Origin: Corylus avellana
Taxonomy: Eukaryota; Streptophyta; Magnoliopsida; Fagales; Betulaceae
DNA length: 64,000 nucleotides
Assembly: GCF_901000735.1 (NCBI RefSeq)
Contig: NC_081545.1
Location: 28,301,513-28,365,512, forward strand
Direction of reading: 5' to 3'
A program made the translations under genes and the position numbers. The stretch's first letter is position 1. The number at the start of each line of letters is the position of its first letter. Below, in pieces: positions 24,960 to 35,646 of the stretch. The notes under the pieces are model-generated. The model saw nothing but the letters and a program-made list of their open reading frames with translations, did no database searches and was not told where the DNA came from.

Positions 24960-25068
24960 TAATGTTCTATACAAGTATACAACATCACTATCTCACTATA
25001 CTGACATGACATTGTGTTGACAGTATATGTCAGTATAATAAGATAGTGGTGCGGTATATATAGCATTA
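24960..25068. mobile_element. Small MITE (~109 bp)
   Basis: The left end TAATGTTCTATA, CATCACTATCTCACTATACTG and ACA is mirrored by the complement of the right end TGTCAGTATAATAAGATAGTG followed by TATATAGCATTA. The two arms cover nearly the whole element, which can fold into a hairpin. Confidence 0.75.
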
Positions 25069-25072
25069 GAAG

Positions 25073-25233
25073 AATGCTAGACTTACAAACAAATTTTACA
25101 AAAAAACTTTTACAAACTAATGTGGCTCAACATAATTAGATATGAGATAAATTCAAATTTTGAGAAATCCAATCATATTGTGCCACATCAGTTTGTAAAT
25201 TTTTTTTGTAAAATTTGTTTGTAAGCCTAATAT
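25073..25233. mobile_element. MITE adjacent to the preceding one (~160 bp)
   Basis: The left arm GCTAGACTTACAAACAAATT then TTACAAAAAA matches the complement of the right arm TTTTTTTGTAAAATTTGTTT followed by GTAAGCCTAATA. The inner part has a second near-palindrome (AATGTGGC / GCCACAT). It is non-coding. Confidence 0.8.
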
Positions 25234-26514
25234 TTTCCATACAATAATATTCATTGGTTAAAAGAGTAGTCATGCGAGGAGCTGGTTTAAAAACTACAAA
25301 TTTTGTATTATTGCATGCTTCCACTCTATTTACATTTTGTTTTGGGCGGTTAAATCACTACTTATTTCAAAGATGATTGATTTAATCATTTTGAGTAATA
25401 TTCTAACAATATCTTCTCTCATATGTGGTCTTAAACTCAACAACAAGTGAGACCTAATACATAGAATATTTAACTGAAATTGAAGAGGGGTGAATTATAG
25501 AGTCACACTTCGAACTGCTCATGACCTTTGCATTGATATCATATTAAATCACAGCTTAAGCGGATAGAAATTGATTAATTTAATCATTTTAGGTAATATC
25601 CTCACAAGACATTGAAGCTTTGGGTTCAAGCAATGCTTTTGGCTTGTCCAAGCTAACCCATCACCAAACTTGCATGAAAGTTGAATGAGCAATAAAAATA
25701 AGGGGCGAGCAACGACCGGAACAAATGCACCAAAAGAAGTTGGTAATTGGTATATTATAATACAAAACCCAAATTCAATATTCCCCTCAAAAATAGAGTC
25801 ATAAGAAGATTGCTTAATCTTTGAGGCTAATATATGTTGAAGAGATCCAATTATCTCTCTTAATTGGAATATATAATATAAAGTACCCTACAATTGCCCC
25901 CCACCCCCCTAATGCATTCAAGCTAGCAAGAACTGTATATATGTATATAACACAAACATGATCATGTGGAGTAGGGAAGCAATAGGTACTAATCATCACA
26001 ATTAATTGTTGATGGAATTATTGTCACACTTTCTGCAAGAACATCATTCGTCCTATGTACTTATCACAAGAGGGATTGAAGATGTCGCATAGAAAGCTCC
26101 AAAAAGAATGACAATATTAAATCTCTTCATCAAACTGCTTCTCCCAATCCTCTGAAGCCATCTCTCGATCTCCTTTGAACTGATCATATATATATATATA
26201 TATATAATTTGGTTCTGTTTTAAAGTAGCAGAATAGTGAAGGGTATATTTCTTTAGGAATGAGAAGAACGACAAGAGCAAGCTATTCATATGGCTGGTTC
26301 GATCGGTCGCACTCGGTGCGTTTTGCTCATTGATGGGTCGTATTCGGTCCATTTGGCCGACAGATTGGCATCCCTGTCTTGGCCTGTAAAAGCTGATGTA
26401 CTGGAAAATTTTAAGTTTCATAAAAATGCTGAATCACAAGCATGAGGATAACACCTACAAATTAACAAACACAGAGGAAATAAATAAATTACGTTGAAGA
26501 TTCATTGATATATC
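25234..26514. other. No supported gene
   Basis: AT-rich sequence with a TA repeat at about 26185-26206 and two similar GATT(A/T)A(A)TTTAATCATTTTGAGTAATAT-type words near 25370 and 25580. No domain-bearing frame was found. Confidence 0.4.
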
Positions 26515-26960
26515 ATTTTCAAGGGACAAAATAAAATCACATTTAGTCCCTGAAATTTTATTGCAATATCAATTTAATCCTTTTAAGTTTTTAGTTTTGA
26601 TAATTGGGTCCTTAAACTTTCTTTCTTGTTATAAACTGTATGTATTATGTCACACATTTACTTTAAAGCATAAATATAACCTAAATAAAAATAAAAAATA
26701 AAAAGAGAGAGGTGGTCGGTCATCCCAATATTTAAGAGGTGGCTAGCCACTCCTCACCAAATGAGGGATGACGGGCCCTCTTTTATGAGGAGTAACGGCC
26801 ACTGATAGAGAAAGTGGTTGTGATGGGAGCTGGCCGCCCCTCATAGAGAGGGGTTGCCGCTCATAAAGAGGGACATCCACTCTTCTGCGTGGGGACGTTT
26901 TCCCACATGCCGCCACCCATTATCTCCTTTTTTCTTTAATTTTAGCAATTTTTTTTTTTT
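26515..26960. repeat. Dispersed repeat with GC-rich GGTGGC core
   Basis: The left part (CATTTAGTCCCTGAAATTTT, TTTAATCCTTTTAAG) resembles half-elements near 20990 and 34950. The core at 26705-26930 is rich in GAGGTGG, GGCTAGCCACTCC and GGCCGCCCCTC. It belongs to the group described at 20987 and 56974. The right end is not resolved. Confidence 0.5.
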
Positions 26961-29291
26961 TTTAGTGTAAACTTATAATTTTAAATAACCATGTCTGGTG
27001 ATACGTATAGTTAGTACATGACGTATAAAGTGAGACTCGTGTGGAATTCATTGATTTTTTTTTGGGGGGGGGTGTAAAAATAGTAAGGTTAAAAGGTTGG
27101 TTGTTCAATTCGAAAGTGACAAAAATAAAGCACCATCCTTTGATCAGTACACATGTAAGAGAGATGGACCTTAATAAACTATCTTTTTAATTAATTAATT
27201 AATTTATTTTCATATCTGACCCCTAAAACGCTTTTCAATTTTCACATTTTTGAAGACCCAAAACACTTCTCATAATTTTACTAAACATACCCATAATTTT
27301 GAAAAACTAATTTTTGATCCAAACCCAATTCTTTATTTGAAATAATGAACTCAATTTCGAAATTCACCCAACATGAATCTTGAAACTGTAACATGAAGAA
27401 GGTTTATGAAGGTGGAGTGGTTTCTGCATCTTTTGTATTCCTTCCCTCAAGACATTCTGGTGAAAGCAATTTCTGAGATGGATAGAACTAAAGCTCTCTT
27501 GCTCTGGTCCCCCTACTTCCATTATTCTTATTACTTTTACCATCACTTCTCGGGTCCATCCCACCTTTCTTATTCAAAGGATTTTAAGTTGTCCATGTCG
27601 ACCTACAAATATTGTCGCTTCTATTGGCAACATACAAAAAGCATATCAATTGAGATTTGCTTTTCCATGTAAATTATTTCCTAAGAAATGCTTTTCCACC
27701 CAATTTCTCAGGCACCGGTTCTGTAGTTTATTTTATAGACTACCTAATAAAGACTTCACTGAGTTTGACAAATCAACTACTATCAGGCACAAGATTCTTT
27801 GATTGTTAAGACAGAAATTAAGGCTTTGTTTTGTTAATGTGTTTTGTAGGGTGTTTTTTGTTTGAAAAAGCGTTTTGATGTGACATAAATGTGCAAACTG
27901 TTTTTGTATGACAGGAACATTTTAGAGGAAAAATAATAATGATATTAATATAGCTTCTCCTTTCTACTTTCTTCTGGGTTTCTACTGTTGCACTGCATCA
28001 AATTTGAGCATAAAACTGATTCATATTCCATGTCTTAAACATGAGACTGAGCTGATGACAAGAAGAAAGCAGCAGAAACTCCTTACTGAGGCCCAATTGT
28101 GTTACTCATTTCTGGGCTGCGTTGCAGGCTACCATAATAGCTATCCGTCTTGAATACAACTGAATTCAACACAAATTCAATTTTATATAATATTTATGTA
28201 GATTTCATATATTTACTGCAAATCAAAAGCATATGCATATATAATTAGATAGCTCAACCAAACCACGTAGCTTGCCCAACTCAGTCATCAACCCAACCAG
28301 AATCAGATTCACAATATGTATTTTCAATAGCTTATATTTGTCTGAACCAAGATTGCAACCAAAGATTTTTCTCTGTTTACCAGAGAACCATCAACAAAAC
28401 CTTGCTATCCCAAGGAACTATTCCAATGCAACATCTTAAATTTGCGCCTTGTTGGTCTCTTCTCTGTGGATGCATGTGCAGGAAAATGCAGGGGAAAGTG
28501 GTCATTGAATTAAATGTAAAAGAGTTACAAATGTCTTTGAGAATGGAATTTCGTAATACTCTGCTCTTTCAACATGTGAGATAAAGCTTTTAAGCTTTCT
28601 TAGAATGTTGCCAGCACAAGTGCACTCAACCCATAATCCAACCAAACTCCAAGAAAACCACATGAAGAACTGGATCATTACCAATATAACCATCAACCAT
28701 CAACAGAATTACGACATCAAATTTGTATGAAGAGCAACAATGTAATAAATAATAAATCCCAAAAATGAATATCTTACAGGTGATAATCAAGTCATCATAT
28801 AAAGAAAGCAAGCACAGATGGAAGATCATTAACATCATACATAAAGGTCATAAGAACAAGAGTCAAACGAACATGCTTATAGGTAAATCTTTTAAAGTAG
28901 CCCACAGTCTCATTCCAGTCAATTGATATTTCAAAGAACCTAATTGAGACTTCGGATACATAATGTAAATGAACACAGCACATTAACTTCCCTAGGCCGT
29001 TGAGGAAAATTGGATTTATTTGATCTCATCAATAATCTATCTTTCGCTAAGCACTTGAGTTGTCATAGTGAACATAACATTCTACCCAGAAAACAAATAC
29101 TAGAAGGAGAAAAACCTTGGTAAAATCATATACCATAATTTTTATTAACCGCTATAGGCTTATCATGCCCCAGTAGCAAACAATTTTGGATTTCAAGAGA
29201 AAAGAAAATATGCATACCAAAATTTCTTGAAGAGAAAGACGATACTACATTAACCTCACATGATACAATAAGAAATACAGCCCAAGAAATC
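26961..29291. other. Downstream flank of PPR gene, no supported gene
   Basis: A segment at about 27820-27935 (TTTGTTAATGTGTTTTGTAGGGT) resembles the complement of 56480-56620, suggesting a shared non-coding repeat. ORFs at 27364-27672 and 28402-28983 are short, overlapping and domain-free. The sequence just below 29291 may be the PPR 3' untranslated region. Confidence 0.4.
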
Positions 29292-31256
29292 CTAAGCAGC
29301 CACATTAGCCATTGAAGCATCTTTTCTGGACTCATTGGAACAGAAGAGATTCAAGACATCAGCATGGTTACGAATGTAACTTGGGCATTTGGAAAGGAAA
29401 TTTTGAGCTTCAACATGCCTTCCAGCCTTGAAGAAGGCCTCAAACATACGGAGGAACACAGATGTTGCCGGAAACCTCTTTGAAGTCATTTCTTTCAGAA
29501 AGATAATAGCATCATCAGCAGTTCCAGACTTCGATACATACTTAATAAATGGATCCACATAAGGCGGGAACCCTTGATCTTTCATCAAATCCAAAAGATT
29601 TAAAGCATCTTTAAACCCACCCTGAACCAATAACTTTCTTATCAATTCTTTGTATGTAGTATGCCAAGGCTGTAGCTGTTTTACTTTGACCAGATCAACA
29701 AGAAGCACGCATGCATGTATTGCCCTGTTCTTTAAGCAATAAGCATTCACCAAAATGTGAAATGCATGACCTGCAGAAGAGACTCCCTCTTTTTCAACCA
29801 TCTTTTGGAAATAATCAGAAGCCTTGTCATGATCTCCAGCTATGCAATGCCCCTCTATCAAAGAAACCCATGTCCTGTGATCTAGATTTGAGCCGCATTT
29901 TTCCAAATTCTCCATAAGTTCACTTGCCTCTTCCTTTTTACCAGTACTACTAAGCTTGAACACAGTTTTACTCTGCAAATGACCGCCAATCACAAGCCCA
30001 CCTTCCTCCATCGCTTTCAAAACCTTATTGCACTCTCCGAACCTACCAACGCTGGTTAAAGACTTGAGAACCGCATCAAGCACAGAATTTGTCAACACAT
30101 TCCCACTCTCAGTAAAAATCCTCACAATCCTCGAAAACAGCTGCATATCCAATTGTTTACCGGCTGCTACTTTCCTCAATAGAAAGGTACAACAATGCAC
30201 TGAAGGCTTATTTGCACCAGCCATGGCAAACTCGTATAAATCCACAGCATCCTTAATCATTTTCCTTTTACAAAACCTGCCCAAAACCTTAACAAACGTC
30301 CCCTCCTCCATTTCATAACCATTGCTTCTCATCTCATCAACAACTTTCCAAAACCTATCGATACAATCTTCCCGCCCCAACACCCTGGCCATAGCATTAT
30401 AAGTCCACTCATCGTGCTTAAACAACCCACTCTCGTCCACCCACCTAAAGAAAATCAAGGCTCCCCGCTCCACGCCAACATTTTCCAATACCATCTTAAC
30501 TATATCACTCGAGTATTTAACACCCAATTCCTGTAACCGCCTCTCAACATCATCACCCCAAACCTCACTCCTAATAATCTTACACACCCTTGAACAAACT
30601 TTCTCCACCGAATTATCTATCGATCCCGATGCATACGCACCCTTCAATTTCTCGACATCACTATCCAATCCATCCTTTTCAAACTTCTTCAGGACCAAAT
30701 TTTGCACGCCCTTCGAAATCCCATACCCTTTTTTCTTCATACCCTCAACCAAATCCCAAAACTCCTTCACAAACCCATTAACACCCAGAATCCCCAGCAT
30801 CAAATTATACGATTTGGAGCTCAATCTCTCACTATCACTCTCCAGAACCCAATCGAAAAACCTCTTCGCGACATCGGGGCTCGACTCGATCTTCCTTAAA
30901 ACCTTCAATACGAATTCATGACTAACAACAACATTACTCAGCTCCAACTCTTTCCTAATATCATCCACACCCTTAGGTTTTGCAAAAATATCAGCTATGA
31001 CCAAGTGATCCGAGTCACTCTCTTCAAGGGCCGGTTCAGACGAGAAACTACGAGAAATGGGTTTCACGTGATTTGTGAATTGGGAATCTAAAATGGGTTG
31101 TGATGCTGTGCAGTGGAAGAGTGAGATGAGAGAGTGAAGTGGTGGGAGATTGGGGTTGGAGAGTACCTGGAAATGCGAGGAGTGAGTGGAAATGTAGAGC
31201 TGAGAGCGGAGAAGGTGGTTGGGTCGGAGGAGAAGCAAGCGCCATTGGTGTCTCAT
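29292..31256 (-). CDS. Mitochondrial-type PPR protein (At5g15980/At3g02490-like)
   Basis: RNA-binding pentatricopeptide-repeat protein, probably organellar. It has one intronless exon. The open frame extends up to 31421, but I chose the ATG at 31256 (start MRHQWRLLLLRP), because the extra 55 codons pass through a GA microsatellite (SLSLSLSLV) that looks like leader sequence. This gives 654 residues. The N-terminus is rich in Arg/Ser/Leu and lacks acids, as in transit peptides. P-class-like repeats run through the middle and end (for example TYNAMARVLGREDCIDRFWK, TWVSLIEGHCIAGDHDKASD, TYKELIRKLLVQGGFKDALN). No DYW or E domain is seen. The neighbour on the left is NIK and on the right a KIN-type gene, which recalls Arabidopsis At5g16000-At5g15970. 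Confidence 0.94.
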   Translation of the reverse strand: MRHQWRLLLLRPNHLLRSQLYISTHSSHFQVLSNPNLPPLHSLISLFHCTASQPILDSQFTNHVKPISRSFSSEPALEESDSDHLVIADIFAKPKGVDDIRKELELSNVVVSHEFVLKVLRKIESSPDVAKRFFDWVLESDSERLSSKSYNLMLGILGVNGFVKEFWDLVEGMKKKGYGISKGVQNLVLKKFEKDGLDSDVEKLKGAYASGSIDNSVEKVCSRVCKIIRSEVWGDDVERRLQELGVKYSSDIVKMVLENVGVERGALIFFRWVDESGLFKHDEWTYNAMARVLGREDCIDRFWKVVDEMRSNGYEMEEGTFVKVLGRFCKRKMIKDAVDLYEFAMAGANKPSVHCCTFLLRKVAAGKQLDMQLFSRIVRIFTESGNVLTNSVLDAVLKSLTSVGRFGECNKVLKAMEEGGLVIGGHLQSKTVFKLSSTGKKEEASELMENLEKCGSNLDHRTWVSLIEGHCIAGDHDKASDYFQKMVEKEGVSSAGHAFHILVNAYCLKNRAIHACVLLVDLVKVKQLQPWHTTYKELIRKLLVQGGFKDALNLLDLMKDQGFPPYVDPFIKYVSKSGTADDAIIFLKEMTSKRFPATSVFLRMFEAFFKAGRHVEAQNFLSKCPSYIRNHADVLNLFCSNESRKDASMANVAA

Positions 31257-31751
31257 CGTTTTAGGGTTACAGAGGATTTTGTGTACAAGAGAGAGAGAGA
31301 GAGAGAGATTAGGGTTTAAGAGGGCATTGGATTTTGAGCGTGGAGAGGTGAAGATCGAGCACAGCCGCATCGCATGTGTACAATGTGCTGCCTTTCCAAT
31401 CATATTTAGCCACGTAGGCAATAACAGTTCGAGAATCCAATCTCTGATGTGTAAAACCTATGGGTCGGGTTAGTGTGACTCATATTTATTATGTATATGG
31501 ATGGTTATTGGTTATATATATATATATATTAAGTGCCAATTTATTTAATTAAATGAGTTAAATTCTTAATTTTGACACAACCTGTTTATTATAAAATGAC
31601 TTACATAATTCTTTTAATAAATAAATCGTGTTGGGTTGACCATAACACGGCTCATTTTAACTTGTTTAATATAAACAGGTTAACTTATAAGCATAAATTA
31701 TATTAATTATGCACATTTACAGCTAGAATCACAACAATTTTATTAATTGTG
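31257..31751. other. PPR upstream region
   Basis: Holds the PPR leader and promoter, with a (GA)n run at about 31290-31309 and a (TA)n run at 31515-31529. No other gene is seen. Confidence 0.4.
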
Positions 31752-31917
31752 CCTAATTGGGTCAAGCACGATTTTGGGTCGTATTCGTATCGAATCTTAT
31801 TATACTAAACCTAAGACTTAATTTTGTGCCCTATCCTAATTGGGTTAAGCACGATTTTGGATCGTATTCGTATCGAATCTTATTATACTAAACCTAAGAC
31901 TTAATTTTGTGCTGTAT
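31752..31917. repeat. Tandem duplication, 83-bp unit
   Basis: Two adjacent copies share CCTAATTGGGT(C/T)AAGCACG, TCGTATTCGTATCGAATC and ACTAAACCTAAGACTTAAT almost without change. They lie in a longer non-coding region (31560-32000) that looks like part of a dispersed repeat. Confidence 0.85.
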
Positions 31918-32745
31918 TTGTATATATCGAGTTCGTTGCTTTTGTAAAATATAATCGACCTTAATAAAAATAATTTGAGATTCACATATACAAATAAGGT
32001 ACAAGTGTTGGTCCAGACCCAGATCCCAGATTCATATATCCAAGTCCTTTTATTGAAATTTAAGTACATTGCTTTGAAATGATAGAATTATTGATAAAAT
32101 GAAGTTTTTCATATTTGTTTTCTTATCAAAAATCTTATTTGTCTTTCTTAAGAAGAGTAAGATAATATAAGAAATTGATATATATATATATATATATATA
32201 TATGAAACTTCCCTGTGCTTTACTTAATACCTACTTTTGACTTTCATATTCCAATTTTAAAGTTTATAAATTTAAAATCTGAGTTTACAATAAGATTGTT
32301 AACTGGTTTGTCTCTCTACAACAAAGAGAGCTCTGTTATGCAACTCTAATCTTAACATTTTGTCATTGGTTTTAGATCATTTTTGTCTTTGCTTCTTAAT
32401 TTACTGGCAATTTAAAAATGGTTTGGTGATAATTAATGATCATTGTCCAAGACTCCAAGTGTTTGCAGTTAGCTTCAGAACTCAAAAGTACACGAAGAGC
32501 AACTCCAATCAATCATAAACTATTTACATTCATTCTTCCATGTGGGATCTCCTACTATACATATATAGGTTCTCTGGGGTTGACTCTGGTTGCTGTGGAG
32601 TGGTTTGCTGGGGTGTTTAAGCAGTTTTTGAGTCTTTTCTGCTTGGTTGCTGAGGTTTCTTTTGCTCTGTTTCTCTTTGTTTTTGAGTAGAGAAATCAAG
32701 TTGTAGAGAAATCAAGTTGCTGCTGCTATAAGGTGTAGTTGTTGC
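31918..32745. other. No supported gene
   Basis: AT-rich sequence with a TA microsatellite at 32179-32204. The frame at 32436-32690 has no recognisable domain. Confidence 0.4.
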
Positions 32746-32839
32746 TGTTAGCATATATTAGGGGATTTGAATACAATCAATATCAGATTTGAATACAATC
32801 AAATCTCTGAAATCAAATCCCTTAATATATATGCTAACA
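32746..32839. mobile_element. Short solo-LTR-like or MITE insertion with 5-bp TSD
   Basis: The segment starts TGTTAGCATATATTAGGG and ends TAATATATATGCTAACA, so it has TG...CA termini and long inverted ends. GTTGC lies immediately on both sides (32741-32745 and 32840-32844), a 5-bp target duplication as made by LTR elements. Nearly the whole 94 bp can fold back, and an inner palindrome surrounds AGATTTGAATACAATCAAA. Confidence 0.7.
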
Positions 32840-33318
32840 GTTGCTTGTTACCTGTTGTGCATAGTTGCTTTGTTTTGGTGAGGTTGTAGGGTTGTTTTGG
32901 CTAAATCTTAGAAGACTCAGATTTGGCTGTTGAGTTTTATTGTTGTTGGCCGCTTGTTTGTAAGATGCTGTAAGCTCTTGTGTTCCAGGACCCCCCCCCC
33001 CCAAAAAAAAAAAACAATTGTGATGTGGCACTGCTTATGATTTGATTGGATTTGCTCTTGGTGTGCTTTTGAGTTGTGGAGTTAAATGCAAACAAACACC
33101 TCAAGATTGCCACCAAACAAGCAAAGACAAAAACTATCTAAAACTCAGAACAAAATTTTTATAGATCGATCGCTCTCCTCGTTGTAGGGAGACAAAACCA
33201 GTTAACAGCTCCAAAAAGGAGCACCAAATAAACTAAAGAAAAACAGTGAGAGAACTCCATCATATATAGGAGCTCTCTTTATCGAATGAAAAAACTAGTA
33301 ACAGGACTTTAGCTCTCT
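32840..33318. other. 3' side of the KIN-type gene
   Basis: Contains a (C)n(A)n tract at about 32991-33014 and the likely 3' untranslated region of the KIN gene. Nothing else is recognised. Confidence 0.4.
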
Positions 33319-33695
33319 TCATTTGTTCATTCCAACGGCATTCTTGACAGATTCAGCAGCTCCTTGTGCCTTGTCCTTCACCTGCTGACCAGCCTACAAA
33401 CAACATAAAACATTTGAGAAACCATGATGTTATGAAAAACCCACGATTTAATTTAATGTTTTTCACCTGTTGGGATGATTCCTTGGCAGATTGAGTAACA
33501 TTGCCAGCCTTGTCCATCATGCCGCTGGCCTTCTCCTGAGACAAACATATATATATATTAATATCACATCTTGCATGCCATTTTGCATAATGTGAAATGG
33601 AAATTGAATACACACAAAGAGAAAGTTTGGCTGACCTTGGTTTGGCCCTTGGCCTCCCCAGCCTGGTAGCTCATGTCCTGAGTGTTGTCTGCCAT
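33319..33695 (-). CDS. KIN2: KIN1/KIN2 (COR6.6)-type cold- and ABA-induced protein
   Basis: Small hydrophilic stress protein of the KIN/COR6.6 family, related to LEA proteins and thought to protect cells during cold and dehydration. Three exons, 33636-33695, 33467-33535 and 33319-33393, all in phase 0, encode 67 residues, the usual family size (about 66). The start MADNTQDMSYQAGEAKGQTK matches the conserved N-terminus. Exon 2 gives EKASGMMDKAGNVTQSAKES and exon 3 AGQQVKDKAQGAAESVKNAV, the amphipathic Ala/Lys/Gln repeats of the family. Splice sites (AAG/GTCAG, CTCAG, CAG/GTGAAA, TTTGTAG) are clear. The upstream region carries a TATA box and several ABREs. In Arabidopsis KIN2 is, from memory, next to a PPR gene, as here. 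Confidence 0.92.
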
Positions 33696-33780
33696 ATCTT
33701 CTTGCTTTCTTCGAAATTGGAACACACAAAATATTGAACTAAACTGTTGTGAATGGTGATGCAACTTGTCTTCATTGTTA

Positions 33781-33895
33781 GGATTTATATAGCTTTTCAA
33801 ACCTATCCATTTCATCACACGTGTTCTGCCACGTGGAATCCAGTTAGAACGTGTCACACTGCAGTTTGCTCTAGGCTCGACACGTCCTGCATGCA
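33781..33895 (-). promoter_or_regulatory. KIN promoter: TATA box plus ABRE/G-box cluster
   Basis: On the gene strand a TATA box (CTATATAAATCC, 33781-33792) lies about 85 bp before the start codon. Upstream are CACGTG cores at 33818-33823 and 33830-33835, ACGTGTC at 33849-33855, its complement GACACGT at 33879-33885, and TGCATGCA (RY-like) at 33888-33895. Four ACGT-core elements within about 70 bp fit ABA-dependent bZIP (ABF/AREB) control, as known for this family. Confidence 0.8.
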
Positions 33896-34267
33896 CCCGG
33901 AGGCTGTTGAGAATAATTCATATTTCCGTTCAAAGGATGTTGCTATTTCCAAGGCGCAGGCCATTGAGGGGTTCCGAGTCATTGATACCCCTTATTTTTT
34001 TTATTTTTTATTTTTATGAGCAAGTGTTTCTCTTTCCTACAGTATAACAAAGTGTCATTGAATTAGGGACCTTTGCTAATATTGATTTATCATGTTTTTC
34101 TTCTTTTAACTGGTGTTATTAGTAATTCAAGATCATAAATGTGCTATTATGAGATCAGCAAAGAGAACTTATCTGTCGACATGTGCATCCCAATTTAAGA
34201 AAAAGAAATGAGGTTAACCCATACTCAAATCACATCACACTTACTATCGGTGGTGGTGGTTTATTAG
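33896..34267. other. No supported gene
   Basis: Distal upstream flank of the KIN gene. AT-rich, with no element recognised. Confidence 0.35.
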
Positions 34268-34450
34268 TCTCAAAAATATTCTCATAAGGCCCAAGTATGT
34301 ACTAGGGCGAGGATTCGAATATCTGCAATGAAGAATCACTCACACAAGCCTAATGATTCGATGGTCTCAAAAAAATCCCCACGAGGTTCAGGCATATATT
34401 AGGGCGCAGATTCGAATCTTCACTTTAGAAAATTACTCACACAAACTTAA
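34268..34450 (-). repeat. Tandem pair of ~96-bp tRNA-like/SINE-like units
   Basis: Both units contain GTCTCAAAAA, AGGGCG and GATTCGAAT, then AATCACTCACACAAGCC or AATTACTCACACAAACT. On the minus strand GATTCGAATC resembles a Pol III box B. Copy 1 starts at 34268 and copy 2 at 34364. The units may be tandem SINE tails; there is no complete tRNA fold. Confidence 0.6.
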
Positions 34451-35476
34451 TTAGTATTAACCATATTGGGAATCCACTAATGTCCTAATGGGCTGGATGG
34501 CTCAATTATATCTATATGCATAAGGAAATAACACTTTTGCTTGGAGATAAAAAGAGAGAAAATTTTACAATCTTCATCAAGAAGCCCTGCATAAGAGCTG
34601 ATTCTTATGTCAGTCAATGGTAAAACAAATGTTAAAAATCAAGGCCACCTGGCGTTTTTGAACAAGTTGGAAGCTCTCAGTTAAATTCTTACATCATGTT
34701 CTTACATAAGCTCTTACTGGGGACCAAGTTGGCTTCCATTAAAAGAGAATCTTCAAAACGTATCAGAGAGAGAGAGATGAAGGGTTGTTTTTTCACTTGT
34801 TGGAATCTAGGTAAGTAAACACTTAGAAACTAAATTTTCCACCGATGCATTTTTACTAAATTTATGAAGTTTTATAAATGTCGGAAAATTTTATAAACGA
34901 GGCATGCATTTTATATACTATCTACATGTCATGTTATTTTTAAGAAGGGTAAATATATTATAAGTCCCTGAATCAACTAGCAAAAATTAAAAAATTCCTA
35001 AGTTTTTTTTTTTTTTTGCAAATTATTACTTTCTGGGTTAATCGAAATGCCAATAAAATTTTTACCGTCAAAATTGTGTAACCACTGTTAGTCTAAATGA
35101 AACGGTGCGTACAATCGAGATTTTTGATCCTATGTGTCAACTGTGGACACGTAGGATCAAAACTCACTGTTTTGGCACCATCCAAAAAGGTGAGTTTTGG
35201 CTGACTTCTCTATCTTTACATTAAGTTGCAAAATCCACGATGGATCTTTCAACAAAAGTAGCGTCATGAAATAAGATAACAGGGAAATCAAACCTATAAT
35301 TGACCCTTACAATGAAAAGCTTGCGCTCTTGCTCTCTTAGTTCCCTCTCTAATCTTTGCTTTCTGGCTTCAAATTTGATTTCTCCCTCTGCATTTCTATT
35401 TTTCAGGTCCCTGAACTCTGTTTGGATATACTGGGATTCTGATAAAGTTCCAGATATGCTAGTGTTTTCCATTAAT
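34451..35476. other. No supported gene
   Basis: Includes a half-element at about 34950-35200 (AAGTCCCTGAATCAA, poly-T, GTGTCAACTGTGGACACGTAGG) resembling the AT-rich arms of the repeat at 56974-57571. A frame at 35221-35487 (-) encodes a charged coiled-coil-like stretch (FEARKQRLERELREQERKLF) but has no gene context. Confidence 0.35.
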
Positions 35477-35595
35477 CCATTATCCAAACAAATGGCTTCA
35501 ATTGGTTTCAGAAGTCTTATTCATAACTCTCAAGAATACCTAAGAAAATTTCATTCCTATAAAAGAGAGCTTGAAGCCATTTGTCTGGATAATGG
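35477..35595. repeat. Hairpin with 25-bp stem
   Basis: CCATTATCCAAACAAATGGC plus TTCAA (35477-35501) is the complement of TTGAAGCCATTTGTCTGGAT plus AATGG (35571-35595) with one mismatch, separated by about 70 nt. The structure has the size of a plant microRNA precursor, but a decayed fold-back transposon is equally possible. Confidence 0.5.
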
Positions 35596-35646
35596 AAAAT
35601 TTCTGAAGCCAGATATTCTTACAAGATAGATATAAGAAGTTGTAAA

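Noticed and set aside
29711..30899. Several plus-strand frames of 60-96 codons
   Set aside because: All lie antisense within the PPR gene exon and have no motifs.
31257..31421. Upstream in-frame extension of the PPR protein by 55 codons
   Set aside because: It includes a GA microsatellite (Ser-Leu repeats). The internal start MRHQWRLLLL better fits a transit peptide.
35221..35487. Minus-strand frame with a charged coiled-coil-like stretch
   Set aside because: It overlaps a hairpin and lies in repeat-rich DNA with no promoter, exon partners or recognisable family.
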